A DNA stretch of 64,000 nt. It comes from Bacillus sp. ZZV12-4809 (GTDB lineage Bacteria > Bacillota > Bacilli > Bacillales > Cytobacillaceae). Shown here piece after piece: positions 17,726-26,765 of the stretch; position 1 is the stretch's first letter, and every line of letters begins with the position of its first letter. A model generated the notes under the pieces. That model had not been told where the DNA came from, did not search any database, and saw only the letters and a list, made by a program, of their open reading frames with translations. The stretch covers positions 1 through 64,000 of the forward strand of contig NZ_VCRN01000002.1 in the NCBI RefSeq assembly GCF_009849585.1, in the 5' to 3' direction. A program made the translations under genes and the position numbers.

Positions 17726-17992
17726 ATGGTACAAAAACAATTTAAAGTAACTGCAGAAACAGGAATTCACGCTCGTCCAGCTACAATGCTTGTACAAGCT
17801 GCCAGCAAATTTGACTCAGAAATTCACCTTGAGTACAAGGAAAAGAAAGTAAACCTTAAATCAATCATGGGCGTTATGTCTTTAGGTGTTGGACAAGGTG
17901 CTGATATTACAATTATTGCTGAAGGCAGTGATGAACAGGATGCGCTTAACAGCCTTGAAGAAACATTGAAAAAAGAAGGATTGGCTGAATAA
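17726..17992 (+). CDS. ptsH: Phosphocarrier protein HPr
   Basis: 88 residues. His15 in GIHARPAT accepts phosphate from EI and passes it to EIIA domains; Ser46 in LKSIMGVMS is the HPr kinase/phosphorylase site that makes HPr-Ser-P, the CcpA corepressor. AAGGAG precedes the ATG. The codon choice looks like that of a highly expressed gene. The stop overlaps the ptsI start by one base, giving translational coupling. Confidence 0.98.
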   Translation: MVQKQFKVTAETGIHARPATMLVQAASKFDSEIHLEYKEKKVNLKSIMGVMSLGVGQGADITIIAEGSDEQDALNSLEETLKKEGLAE

Positions 17993-19707
17993 TGAGCTTC
18001 TTAACTGGAATTGCGGCGTCAAGCGGTATTGCAATCGCTAAAGCTTACCGTTTGGTTGAGCCGGATCTCTCTTTTAATAAATTGACTGTAGAAAATGCTG
18101 AACAGGAAGTGGAACGCTTTCAAGCAGCATTAGCTGAATCTAAAGGAGAATTGGAAGTTATCCGCGATAATGCACATAAAGAGCTTGGTGCAGATAAAGC
18201 AGCTATTTTCGATGCTCATCTTCTAGTATTGAGTGATCCGGAATTAATTTCGCCAATTGAAGATAAAATCAAAACAGATAAAGTTAACGCTGAATCTGCT
18301 TTAAAAGAGACTGCGGATATGTTCATTACAATGTTTGAACAAATGGACAATGAATACATGAAAGAACGTGCAGCGGATATCCGTGATGTAACGAAGCGTG
18401 TACTTTCACATTTGCTTGGAGTGCAAATCGTAAATCCCAGCATGATTGCAGAAGAAGTTATCATAATTGCTGAAGACTTGACACCATCTGATACTGCTCA
18501 GCTAAATCGCCAGTACGTAAAAGGATTTACAACTGACATCGGCGGCAGAACATCTCACTCGGCTATTATGGCCCGTTCCATGGAAATTCCAGCAGTAGTG
18601 GGAACAAAAGAATCCACAAAGCAAATTAAAAATGGCGACCTGATTATCGTGGATGGATTAAAAGGTTTAGTACATATTAATCCGACCCCGGAGGCAATCG
18701 CCGAATACAAAGAAGAGCACCGTAAATTCGAGGAGCAAAAAGCTGAATGGGCCAAGCTTGTCAACGAAAAATCAGTTACAGCTGATGACCATCATGTGGA
18801 ATTGGCAGCGAATATTGGTACTCCGAAAGATTTGAAGGGTGTAGTTGAAAATGGCGGAGAAGGCGTTGGCCTTTACCGTACGGAATTTTTATATATGGGA
18901 AGGGATCAGCTTCCAACAGAAGAGGAGCAGTTTGACTCCTATAAAGCTGTACTGGAAGGGATGAGCGGAAAACCAGTTGTAGTCCGCACACTGGATATCG
19001 GCGGTGATAAAGAGCTTCCATATCTGAACCTTCCAAAGGAAATGAACCCATTCCTTGGCTTCCGGGCGATTCGCCTATGTTTGGAAGAGCAGGGCATGTT
19101 CAGGACGCAATTAAGAGCTTTATTAAGAGCCAGCACTTATGGAAACCTAAAAATTATGTTCCCAATGATTGCCACGCTGGATGAATTCCGTCAGGGCAAA
19201 GCAATCCTTGAGGAAGAAAAGCAAAAACTTATTAGCGAGGGCGTACAGGTTGCCGACAACATTGAAATCGGAATTATGGTTGAAATTCCTTCAACGGCTG
19301 TTATGGCTGAGCAATTCGCTAAAGAAGTTGATTTCTTCAGTGTAGGCACTAATGATCTTATTCAGTACACAATGGCTGCAGATCGCATGAATGAACGTGT
19401 TTCTTACCTTTACCAGCCGTACAACCCTGCAATCCTGCGTTTAGTAAAAATGGTTATTGATGCAGCGCATAAAGAAGGAAAGTGGGCAGGAATGTGCGGT
19501 GAAATGGCTGGGGACGAAACGGCAATTCCATTACTGCTGGGATTAGGACTTGACGAGTTCTCCATGAGTGCTACTTCAATCCTTAAAGCTCGTTCTCAAA
19601 TCAGCCGCCTGAACAAAAAGGACATGGAAGCACTGGCTGAAAGAGCGCTTCATATGAATACAGCTGAAGAAGTAGTCCAAGCTGTAAAAGAAACAGCTAA
19701 ACTGTAA
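17992..19707 (+). CDS. ptsI: PTS enzyme I (phosphoenolpyruvate-protein phosphotransferase)
   Basis: 571 residues, full length. The N-terminal domain has phosphohistidine His189 in [12 protein letters not shown]. The C-terminal PEP-binding barrel carries 'FRAIRLCLE', '[19 protein letters not shown]' and the catalytic Cys in GMCGEMAGD (about 502). It transfers phosphate from PEP to HPr, starting sugar uptake by the PTS. Cotranscribed with ptsH; followed by a strong terminator. Confidence 0.98.
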   Translation: MSFLTGIAASSGIAIAKAYRLVEPDLSFNKLTVENAEQEVERFQAALAESKGELEVIRDNAHKELGADKAAIFDAHLLVLSDPELISPIEDKIKTDKVNAESALKETADMFITMFEQMDNEYMKERAADIRDVTKRVLSHLLGVQIVNPSMIAEEVIIIAEDLTPSDTAQLNRQYVKGFTTDIGGRTSHSAIMARSMEIPAVVGTKESTKQIKNGDLIIVDGLKGLVHINPTPEAIAEYKEEHRKFEEQKAEWAKLVNEKSVTADDHHVELAANIGTPKDLKGVVENGGEGVGLYRTEFLYMGRDQLPTEEEQFDSYKAVLEGMSGKPVVVRTLDIGGDKELPYLNLPKEMNPFLGFRAIRLCLEEQGMFRTQLRALLRASTYGNLKIMFPMIATLDEFRQGKAILEEEKQKLISEGVQVADNIEIGIMVEIPSTAVMAEQFAKEVDFFSVGTNDLIQYTMAADRMNERVSYLYQPYNPAILRLVKMVIDAAHKEGKWAGMCGEMAGDETAIPLLLGLGLDEFSMSATSILKARSQISRLNKKDMEALAERALHMNTAEEVVQAVKETAKL

Positions 19708-19817
19708 TCTAACTGTAATAATTTGTGTGTTTTAAATATAATTTCCCGGGTAAATTAGAAGTAAGCACTTAGGTCAGACTTAATTAAGCTGATCATTCTC
19801 ATTTTCCCCCCTTTTTT

Positions 19818-19850
19818 AAACCGGCCATTGCAGGCCGGTTTATTTTTTTG
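19818..19850 (+). terminator. Terminator of ptsHI
   Basis: AAACCGGCC, six-base loop, GGCCGGTTT then ATTTTTTT. Confidence 0.9.
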
Positions 19851-20181
19851 CTTTTTCGAAAGAGGTATCTGCTTTTTCTTATTGACTTGTAGAGGGATGC
19901 GTGAATTTCTTGTGTTCACGCTAGAAAGCATATTTACCGTCCCGCAAAAGTGTGCAGTGCTCACAACGAAGCTCTACCCGGCCGCCTCGTGCAAGCGAGT
20001 CTATGGATCGCTATAAACATACAATTGTGGGAGACTTAAGGCCAGCATCTTATACGAAAACAGACTTTAAAATTAACCCGTTTTCAGTCTTAAGGATGAC
20101 AAAGTTCCCATCTTATGGTTGTTATCGGAAATCCTAAACTCCTGCATAATAAAGCTACATTATTAAAAGGAGAGATAGAAA
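19851..20181. other. Unexplained intergenic region after ptsI
   Basis: B. subtilis has splAB here; neither is present. The sequence contains GTGAATTTCTTGTGTTCAC (19900-19918, a dyad), a GC-rich patch around 19975-20000 and a GAAAAC..GTTTTC stem near 20057-20086. No open frame with a good ribosome site is seen before 20182. Confidence 0.4.
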
Positions 20182-20298
20182 ATGGTTACTATAATAATCA
20201 GCTTTCTCTTTCATGATCGATATAGATGCATTAAAGAAAAACAGCAGAACGACTTATATGAGAAACAAAGCCCTTTTATCACCCGCGTATTACATTGA
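20182..20298 (+). CDS. Possible small protein (38 aa)
   Basis: 38 codons starting MVTIIISFLFHDRYRC, with AAAAGGAGAG upstream of the ATG and an intrinsic terminator that begins at the stop codon. The N-terminus is hydrophobic and the rest polar. No family recognised. The ribosome site plus terminator are the only support. Confidence 0.4.
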   Translation: MVTIIISFLFHDRYRCIKEKQQNDLYEKQSPFITRVLH

Positions 20299-20328
20299 AG
20301 AAGCCTATGAAGGGCTTCTTTTATTTAT
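20298..20328 (+). terminator. Terminator after the 38-aa ORF
   Basis: AAGAAGCC, seven-base loop, GGCTTCTT then TTATTTATT. Confidence 0.8.
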
Positions 20329-20423
20329 TGCCTATAATATCTGTTCGATAAGGATTTAGTTGTGCAATTGGGGTTTATTGTCAGGCGTGAAAGGAAAAGG
20401 TAATGAAAAAGGAGGAATTCTTT

Positions 20424-20885
20424 GTGAATAAAAAAAGCATAAGCCTAATTTTTTTCGCCATATTGGCATTCATTTTGACGGGGTGTATGCAGGGTAACCA
20501 GGATTCAATTGTCAATAGCCACGCAGAAGCCCTGCTGACTAAAAAAAATGAGCTGCAGTTCAGGTTTAAAATCAATGATAAAATTCTTTCAGAAGAGGAA
20601 TTATACAAAGTAAAAGTTTCCATACATAATGAAAAACTGGCAGCTGCCCTTGGAACGGATGAGTTTATTTATGGGGAAGATACTATTATTGACGGGGAAT
20701 ATATAGAAGCCAATAATGAAAAGGGGAACTATATTTTTATGGATCCCATTCCTCTAACACAGGATCTGCATGTTTTCGAATTAGAAAAAATGATTGTGCA
20801 GGAAGATGCGGTTTCAGTTGAAATTTTAAATGAGGATGAAGTGATCGCGAGAGCATTCTTAAACAATTTTTCATCCCAGCTTTAA
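20424..20885 (+). CDS. Uncharacterised lipoprotein
   Basis: 153 residues from the GTG at 20424, chosen because AAAAAGGAGG lies eight bases upstream. The signal peptide 'SLIFFAILAFILTGC' ends in the lipobox LTGC. The mature part is soluble and mixed alpha/beta with 'IYGEDTIIDGEYIEA', family unknown. It is probably anchored outside the membrane. A small hairpin terminator follows at 20963. Confidence 0.75.
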   Translation: MNKKSISLIFFAILAFILTGCMQGNQDSIVNSHAEALLTKKNELQFRFKINDKILSEEELYKVKVSIHNEKLAAALGTDEFIYGEDTIIDGEYIEANNEKGNYIFMDPIPLTQDLHVFELEKMIVQEDAVSVEILNEDEVIARAFLNNFSSQL

Positions 20886-20962
20886 AGATAGTTAAATGTA
20901 AGAAAAATGTTTTGTTTCTCCCAATATTGGGTAATATAAATTACACGCATAAAATTGGGGAT

Positions 20963-20988
20963 GGACCAGGCGCCTGCCTGGTCTTTTG
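20963..20988 (+). terminator. Terminator of the lipoprotein gene
   Basis: GACCAGGC, short loop, GCCTGGTC then TTTT. Confidence 0.75.
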
Positions 20989-21077
20989 TCGTTCCTGGAA
21001 TCCTAATATTTTTATAAAAACAAAAATAATGGTAGAATTGATATAAAAATTCAGATTATTTCAAGGGAGAGGGTACC

Positions 21078-21956
21078 ATGATTTCACCTGAAAATACAGT
21101 TATAGGATTTGTAGGAACAGGGGTTATGGGCAAGAGTATGGCAGGACACTTATTGAATGCCGGTTATCCATTAGTACTGTATACAAGAACTAAAGAAAAA
21201 GCCTCTGAACTGTTAGAGAAAGGGGCGGAGTGGGCTGAGACGCCTTCAGCAGTTGCAAAGAAAGCAAATGTTATTATTACAATTGTTGGCTATCCGGCAG
21301 ATGTAGAGGAAGTGTATCTCGGGGATCATGGTATTATAACAAATGGCAGAGAAAATACATATGTAATTGACATGACTACCTCAACACCTACATTGGCCAA
21401 AAAAATATACGAAGAAGCAGGCATATTAGGCATGCATGCATTAGATGCCCCGGTTTCCGGAGGAGATATAGGTGCGAGAGATGCCCGTCTTTCAATTATG
21501 GCAGGAGGAGACAGGGAAGCATTTCTGGCCGTAGAACCAATTCTCAATCTGCTCGGAACAAATATCGTCTATCAAGGGAAAGCAGGAGCCGGACAGCATA
21601 CGAAAATGTGCAACCAAATTGCGATTGCATCAAATATGATCGGGGTATGTGAAGCTGTCGTTTATGCTGAAAAAGCAGGTTTGGACCCGAAGACAGTGCT
21701 CCAAAGCATATCATCTGGTGCAGCTGGCAGCTGGTCTTTATCTAATCTGGCACCCAGAATGATTGAGGGGAACTTTGAACCGGGCTTTTACATTAAACAT
21801 TTCATTAAGGATATGAATATTGCTTTAGATGAAGCAGAAGCAATGGGCATGATGACACCAGGGCTCTCCCTCGCAAAGAAAATGTATGCTGAGCTTGCTG
21901 AAAAGGGAGAAGAAAACAGCGGTACACAGGCATTGTATAAATATTGGGAAGATTAA
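21078..21956 (+). CDS. ykwC: 3-hydroxyisobutyrate dehydrogenase-like NAD(P)-dependent oxidoreductase
   Basis: 292 residues of the beta-hydroxyacid dehydrogenase family. Rossmann motif GFVGTGVMGKSMA at the start, substrate motif 'DAPVSGGDIGARD' (about 121-133) and catalytic Lys in GAGQHTKMCNQ (about 170-180). It likely oxidises or reduces a 3-hydroxy acid or semialdehyde; the physiological substrate of the B. subtilis orthologue YkwC is not firmly known. The position between ptsHI and patA follows B. subtilis. GGGAGAGGG precedes the ATG. Confidence 0.85.
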   Translation: MISPENTVIGFVGTGVMGKSMAGHLLNAGYPLVLYTRTKEKASELLEKGAEWAETPSAVAKKANVIITIVGYPADVEEVYLGDHGIITNGRENTYVIDMTTSTPTLAKKIYEEAGILGMHALDAPVSGGDIGARDARLSIMAGGDREAFLAVEPILNLLGTNIVYQGKAGAGQHTKMCNQIAIASNMIGVCEAVVYAEKAGLDPKTVLQSISSGAAGSWSLSNLAPRMIEGNFEPGFYIKHFIKDMNIALDEAEAMGMMTPGLSLAKKMYAELAEKGEENSGTQALYKYWED

Positions 21957-22031
21957 TAAGCCCCTTTTTATGAATAAACCCTCTTTTTTCACTTCAAACT
22001 AATTAAGAAAGTGAAAAGGGGGGTTAGACAA

Positions 22032-22211
22032 GTGGCAAAAAGAAACAAGAAAAATGATCCTCAGCAGAAGAATAAAAAAGGCTTCGATTCTGCTGTCATT
22101 GATTCTGAATTCTCCCATGAATTTGGAAGTGCTGATACAAATAAAATACACAGGGATAAAGCCAAAAAGGAAAAAGCACCAAAAAACAACGGAAAATATA
22201 AGGGTCAGTAA
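22032..22211 (+). CDS. Small, highly charged protein (59 aa)
   Basis: 59 residues rich in Lys, Asn and Gln ('MAKRNKKNDPQQKNKKG') with a central acidic patch ('DSEFSHEFGSAD'). The GTG at 22032 is set by AAGGGGGG eight bases upstream. It is followed by an intrinsic terminator. The composition recalls minor spore-associated proteins, but no known small acid-soluble protein signature is present. Confidence 0.65.
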   Translation: MAKRNKKNDPQQKNKKGFDSAVIDSEFSHEFGSADTNKIHRDKAKKEKAPKNNGKYKGQ

Positions 22212-22219
22212 TCACAAGA

Positions 22220-22247
22220 AAGGGCAGGCTGGAGCTTGCCTTTTTTA
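22220..22247 (+). terminator. Terminator of the 59-aa gene
   Basis: GGCAGGC, TGGA loop, GCTTGCC and TTTTTT. Confidence 0.8.
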
Positions 22248-22250
22248 AAT

Positions 22251-22290
22251 GAAAAAAGCGCCAGTTCCTGAAAATGGGAATGGCGCCTTT
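22251..22290 (-). terminator. Terminator of patA
   Basis: Minus strand AGGCGCCATTCCC, loop, GGAACTGGCGC then TTTTTT. Confidence 0.85.
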
Positions 22291-22302
22291 AGTATAAACA
22301 TT

Positions 22303-23448
22303 CTAGACCTTCTGAAACTTTTCAATTCTGTTAAGGCCTTCTTTCAAGGTTTCCATGGAATAAGCAAAAGAAATGCGGAAATAGCCTTCTCCATATGAGG
22401 AAAATGCGCTGCCCGGAACGACAGCTACTCCTGCTTTTTCTACAAGTGTAAGGGCAAATTCAAAGGATGTCATTGAATCATCCGGTATTTTTACAAAGAA
22501 ATAAAAAGCTCCATCAGGTTTGACAACATCCAAATTCATTTTTACTAATCGCTCATAAACATAGTCGCGGCGTTTAGCATAGTCCTGTCTCATAGGCAGC
22601 GCGTCATCGATACCTGCTGTGAGTGCTTCAAGTGCTGCCATCTGGGAGACAGAAGCTGCACAAGTCACATTATACTGATGAACCTTCAGGATATGCTTTG
22701 CCAGATTTTCCGGTGCGTATAATAGCCCAATACGCCAGCCTGTCATTGAGTGTGACTTTGATAACCCATTAATTACAATCGTTTGCTCCCGTAAAAGGGA
22801 AGCAATCGAGTGATGGCTTTGATCATAGATCAGTTCGCTGTATATTTCATCAGCAAGGATAAAGATCTCTTTGCCTTTAACAAGTGCTGCAATTTGCTCA
22901 AGCTCCTCCACAGTAAGACTGACTCCTGTGGGATTCGAGGGGTATGGAAGAACTATGCATCTTGTTTTTTCACTTATATGTTTCTCAATTAATTCAGCAG
23001 TAAATCTAAACTTGTTTTTCGAAATATCAGCATGTACCGGAACTGCACCGCAAAGCTTTATGATTGGCTCATATCCGGGATAAACAGGACCTGGCAGGAT
23101 TACTTCAGAGCCTTCGTCCAAAATGGTTCTAAAGGCAATATCAATTGCTTCACTCGCACCTGATGTCACAATAACTTCAGATTCAGGATTATATGTAAGA
23201 TTATATTTTGTCTTTACAAAAGAAGCTGCAGCTTCACGCAAACGGATATCGCCTGCATTATGTGTATAGGAGGTAAAGTTATTGTCGATTGCCTGTTTAG
23301 CTGCTTCTTTCACATGCAATGGTGTAGGGAAGTCAGGCTGTCCAATTGTAAGAGAAATCATATCTTTGGTGCCGGCCACCATATTGAAAAATTTTCTGAT
23401 TCCGGAAATTTCGATGTCCTTCACTCTTTGGTTGATTAAATGATCCAA
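22303..23448 (-). CDS. patA: N-acetyl-LL-diaminopimelate aminotransferase
   Basis: 381 residues, class I/II PLP aminotransferase. The Schiff-base Lys is in NGLSKSHSMTGWRIG; 'YPSNPTG' and 'DEIYSEL' complete the cofactor site. It converts N-acetyl-L-2-amino-6-oxopimelate to N-acetyl-LL-diaminopimelate between DapH and DapL. The start is taken as TTG 23448, because GAGGTGA lies six bases upstream and the remembered B. subtilis PatA aligns from this residue; GTG 23457 overlaps the ribosome site. The gene precedes cheV as in B. subtilis. Confidence 0.88.
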   Translation of the reverse strand: MDHLINQRVKDIEISGIRKFFNMVAGTKDMISLTIGQPDFPTPLHVKEAAKQAIDNNFTSYTHNAGDIRLREAAASFVKTKYNLTYNPESEVIVTSGASEAIDIAFRTILDEGSEVILPGPVYPGYEPIIKLCGAVPVHADISKNKFRFTAELIEKHISEKTRCIVLPYPSNPTGVSLTVEELEQIAALVKGKEIFILADEIYSELIYDQSHHSIASLLREQTIVINGLSKSHSMTGWRIGLLYAPENLAKHILKVHQYNVTCAASVSQMAALEALTAGIDDALPMRQDYAKRRDYVYERLVKMNLDVVKPDGAFYFFVKIPDDSMTSFEFALTLVEKAGVAVVPGSAFSSYGEGYFRISFAYSMETLKEGLNRIEKFQKV

Positions 23449-23510
23449 TGTATTCACCTCGCGTCATCATAATCTATATTCTAACACTTTGGCAGTTCGG
23501 CAAACAGTAA

Positions 23511-23547
23511 AAAATAAAACAGGCTCCGAGTTCTATTCAGAGCCTGC
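23511..23547 (-). terminator. Terminator of the Cys/His-rich small gene
   Basis: Minus strand GCAGGCTC, loop, GAGCCTGTTTTATTTTTT. Confidence 0.85.
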
Positions 23548-23557
23548 AAAAATATAA

Positions 23558-23761
23558 TTAATATCCGTAATCCCAATCCACCTCATCTTCATGCCATAAA
23601 ACAGGGGATACAGCCCCAAAGTCGATGACTTTATTTTCTATATGGCAATGGCAATGCTTATCGCCGCATTGATCTTTCATTTCCTCGAACACAGAATGCT
23701 CCACATTTTCCAAAATCGTAACTTTATGATCATCATGGTAAAGGATTGCTGTACCTTTCAT
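23558..23761 (-). CDS. Small Cys/His-rich protein
   Basis: 67 residues. A central 'DQCGDKHCHCHIENK' supplies three Cys and three His in nine positions, a plausible metal or redox site; the rest is acidic. It is cytosolic, with no signal peptide. ATG 23761 is preferred to GTG 23773, which overlaps the AGAGG ribosome site. It is transcribed toward patA but has its own terminator. No family recognised. Confidence 0.65.
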   Translation of the reverse strand: MKGTAILYHDDHKVTILENVEHSVFEEMKDQCGDKHCHCHIENKVIDFGAVSPVLWHEDEVDWDYGY

Positions 23762-24037
23762 GCCTGATTGCACCTCTTTTATAATTTATGTAAAACGTTA
23801 CTTTCTGCTTTACAGACTTATTTTATGCCTTGCCAAAGAGAGTGTCTACAGTGTTAGATGAGTGTTCACAGAATAGTCAAGATGAAAACGTTTAAAAAAT
23901 ATTCGATAAAAATTAATCTGTGTAAAATTTTACAAAGAGTTGAATATAATTCATTTAGAGATTAACATTAGTAGATAGTGGAAACTATAATTTTAGAATG
24001 TTAGTTTCCTGCTTATTTATTTTAAGGAGGTTTTTAA

Positions 24038-24568
24038 GTGGAGACATCTTTAGAGAAGCAGCCTTATGAAAGCACAAAGGAATATGGCGGATTCTGGCAA
24101 CGGTTTGCGGCCTATTTAATTGATTCTATTATTATCGGAATCCCGCTTACTATTCTGAGCATTGTTATATTTATGATCTTCTTTGGCACTTCTGACGCTT
24201 TTAACATGATGATAAGCGACCCATCTTATATGGAAGCAGAGATGACAGATGCAGAAGCTCTTGCATTCATGGGATCCTATTTTGGCGCACTTGGAGTAAC
24301 ATTTCTTGTCAATCTTGTTGCTGCTGTTGCCTATTTTGCTGGCCTGCATGCATCCCCATGGCAGGGGACTGTGGGCAAAAAGCTGCTTGGATTAAAAGTG
24401 ACTGATTTGAATGGTGATCGCATTTCTTTCTGGAGAGCACTTGGGAGATATTTTGCTATGGCAATCCTATCTGGAATTTTCCTAATCGGCTATATCATTG
24501 CTGCTTTTACAGAGAAAAAACAGGCATTGCATGATCTAATCGCGGGCACAGTTGTTTTAAAAAAATAA
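24038..24568 (+). CDS. RDD-family membrane protein
   Basis: 176 residues with an RDD domain: 'GFWQRFAAYLIDSIIIG' places the Arg-Asp pair in the first helix, then two or three further helices and 'KLLGLKVTDLNGDRISFWRALGRYF'. RDD proteins are small membrane proteins, some implicated in ion transport or stress tolerance; the substrate is unknown. GTG start after TAAGGAGG. A near-consensus cre-like site (TGAAAACGTTTAAA, 13 of 14) lies about 150 bp upstream at 23883-23896, so catabolite control is possible. Confidence 0.8.
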   Translation: METSLEKQPYESTKEYGGFWQRFAAYLIDSIIIGIPLTILSIVIFMIFFGTSDAFNMMISDPSYMEAEMTDAEALAFMGSYFGALGVTFLVNLVAAVAYFAGLHASPWQGTVGKKLLGLKVTDLNGDRISFWRALGRYFAMAILSGIFLIGYIIAAFTEKKQALHDLIAGTVVLKK

Positions 24569-24581
24569 CTCCAAAAAGAAG

Positions 24582-24612
24582 CTGTATGGCCTAGCTGCTA
24601 TACAGTTTTTTT
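24582..24612 (+). terminator. Terminator of the RDD gene
   Basis: CTGTATGGC, loop, GCTATACAG then TTTTTTT. Confidence 0.8.
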
Positions 24613-24678
24613 AGGATTTGCACTTAAAAGGATTTATTGGCTGCATGCAGAATATATTTTTAGAAAGGGAGGGTGAAA

Positions 24679-25143
24679 ATGCAAAAGAATGAAATTATTA
24701 CACACTATGAATCTTTTTCAGTGTGGCTTGAGTCTATAAAAGTGCTTGACCAGGAAACGTGGCTAAAACCTGTTAAAGCCGGGAAATGGCCAATTGCCGC
24801 AGTGGTTGCCCATCTGTTATTCTGGGATCGGTTTTCCCTTGAGAAGCGCTTCCCATTTTTTAAAAAGGGTGCAGAACTTGAGAGCTTTCCTGAGTTTCAG
24901 TATGTGAATGATGCTGCAGCAGAATATTCTCAAAAGCATGCACAAATAGAAATTATTGAAGAACTATTAGAAGTAAGAAAACAGTTCCTTGATATCCTGA
25001 AAGGGATGACTGAAGAAAACCTGAATACAGCATTTACAATTGGAGGTACTGCCTTAACTGTCCGTGATTATTTTGCAGATTTTATAAAACATGACATACA
25101 CCATAAAAAGCAAATTAATCAGGCAGCCGGCATCAGGGTTTAA
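24679..25143 (+). CDS. DinB-family metal-binding protein
   Basis: 154 residues, four-helix bundle. The metal-binding histidines are in 'VVAHLLFWDRF' (about 44) and 'FIKHDIHHKKQI' (about 140-146), the usual DinB/YfiT arrangement. Some relatives are thiol-dependent transferases (bacillithiol S-transferases); this one cannot be assigned a substrate. ATG 24679 is favoured by AAAGGGAGGG. It is 51 bp upstream of the UMF1 carrier with no terminator between, so the two may be cotranscribed. Confidence 0.75.
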   Translation: MQKNEIITHYESFSVWLESIKVLDQETWLKPVKAGKWPIAAVVAHLLFWDRFSLEKRFPFFKKGAELESFPEFQYVNDAAAEYSQKHAQIEIIEELLEVRKQFLDILKGMTEENLNTAFTIGGTALTVRDYFADFIKHDIHHKKQINQAAGIRV

Positions 25144-25194
25144 TATGCTGGGCGGTGACAGTCTAACTGTTTTTTTAATGAAGGAGCTGATGGC

Positions 25195-26514
25195 ATGGAA
25201 ATAGAAAGAACGGAGCTTAAGAAACCGGGGAAATTCAATTCTCTGCGCCTGTATATGACCCTGCCAATCGTATCATGGGCACTATATGATTTTGCGAATA
25301 CCATTTTTTCATCCAACATTAATACGATATTTTTTCCTTTTTACCTGCAGGAAGTAATAGGGGAGAACGAAGTTTTAAATCAGATTGCTAGTACTTTTAT
25401 ATCTTATTCTAATGCGTTGGCAAGCTTTTTTCTTGTCCTGTTTTCCCCCTTGTTCGGGGTTATGATAGACCGGACAGGAAGAAAAAAGAAATATATAGTT
25501 ATATTCACTCTTATTACTGTCATGGCAACGATTTTTATGGGAGTTTTTGCATCCAGCCAAATTAGCGGGAAAGTATTTGGGCTGCCTGTTTATCTTGCAC
25601 TGGTTATTATTTGTTTTGTTATTGCAAAGTTTTTTTTCCATTCCAGTCTGGTTTTTTACGATGCAATGATCTCAGACTTGGGAACAAAACAGGATATTCC
25701 GCTGATTTCGGGTTTCGGAGTAGCAGTCGGTTATATTGGAACCCTTGTAGGACTGACTGTTTATTTGTTTGTAGGTGATGATGGTTTTCACGAATCCTTC
25801 ATACCAACTGCTATTTTATTTCTGGTGTTTTCATTGCCGCTATTTTTCTTTGTTAAAGATAAGCCCAGCCAGGTAAAAGAAAAACAAACATTTTTATCAG
25901 GCTATAAGGAAGTCTGGCAGACTTTTAAAGAAATGAAACATTATAAATCAATTTTCACTTTCATGATTGCTTATTTTTTCTTAAATGATGCAATAGCTAC
26001 AACGATTGCGATGATGGCCGTTTATGCAAAAACGATAGTCGGTTTTACAACTGGCAAATTCATTTTGTTATATCTGGTTTCCACGGTTTCGAGTATAATT
26101 GGATCTTTTGTATTTGGCTATATAACCAAGGCGAAAGGAGCAAATAAAGCGGTAAAGTATGTTGGTATCCTTCTTCTTGTTGCATTGGCAATTGCGGTTG
26201 GCGCTGTCAATGAAGTCATGTTCTGGATTGCCGGCAGCATGTTTGGCGTTGCCCTGGGTTCGATGTGGGTAACCACAAGAACGTATATAGTGGAATTAAC
26301 TCCTGAAGATAAAAGAGGACAGTTTTTTGGTTTGTTTGCCTTTTCAGGAAAAGTATCTTCCATTATTGGTCCGCTCATTTACGGAAGCATAACCCTGATC
26401 TTTGCAAGCTACGGAAACCTGGCAAGCAGACTGGCACTTGGCTCATTGATGATTTTGACTGTAATTGGACTGCTCGTTCATTCAAAAATTAAAGAAGAAA
26501 GCATTCCTGAATAA
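25195..26514 (+). CDS. UMF1/Atg22-type MFS transporter
   Basis: 439 residues, about 12 membrane helices. The signature 'SWALYDFANTIFSSNI' in helix 1 and 'DRTGRKKKY' between helices 2 and 3 identify the UMF1 (Atg22-like) subgroup of the major facilitator superfamily, related to the yeast vacuolar amino-acid effluxer. The substrate in bacteria is unknown. AAGGAG precedes the ATG. Confidence 0.82.
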   Translation: MEIERTELKKPGKFNSLRLYMTLPIVSWALYDFANTIFSSNINTIFFPFYLQEVIGENEVLNQIASTFISYSNALASFFLVLFSPLFGVMIDRTGRKKKYIVIFTLITVMATIFMGVFASSQISGKVFGLPVYLALVIICFVIAKFFFHSSLVFYDAMISDLGTKQDIPLISGFGVAVGYIGTLVGLTVYLFVGDDGFHESFIPTAILFLVFSLPLFFFVKDKPSQVKEKQTFLSGYKEVWQTFKEMKHYKSIFTFMIAYFFLNDAIATTIAMMAVYAKTIVGFTTGKFILLYLVSTVSSIIGSFVFGYITKAKGANKAVKYVGILLLVALAIAVGAVNEVMFWIAGSMFGVALGSMWVTTRTYIVELTPEDKRGQFFGLFAFSGKVSSIIGPLIYGSITLIFASYGNLASRLALGSLMILTVIGLLVHSKIKEESIPE

Positions 26515-26540
26515 AGCAGTACATCTTGTTTAGATTCCAT

Positions 26541-26568
26541 AAGCAGGCCGCTAAGGGCCTGCTTTTTA
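26541..26568 (+). terminator. Terminator of the UMF1 transporter gene
   Basis: AAGCAGGCC, loop, GGCCTGCTT then TTT. Confidence 0.85.
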
Positions 26569-26765
26569 GTATTAACATTACTGACTGCTGCTGTATAAAT
26601 CGGGACTTTTTACATGATATATCAAATTTACATAAGAAATTTTATCCATTCATGGTATATTAATAGAGAAAAAGACTCAGATAGTAGCATGTGCTCTTCT
26701 TGAAGAGTTATTATTTGAAGGGCAGGATTTGAAATAGGCAGATGGAAAAGGAAGGACGAAAAGAA

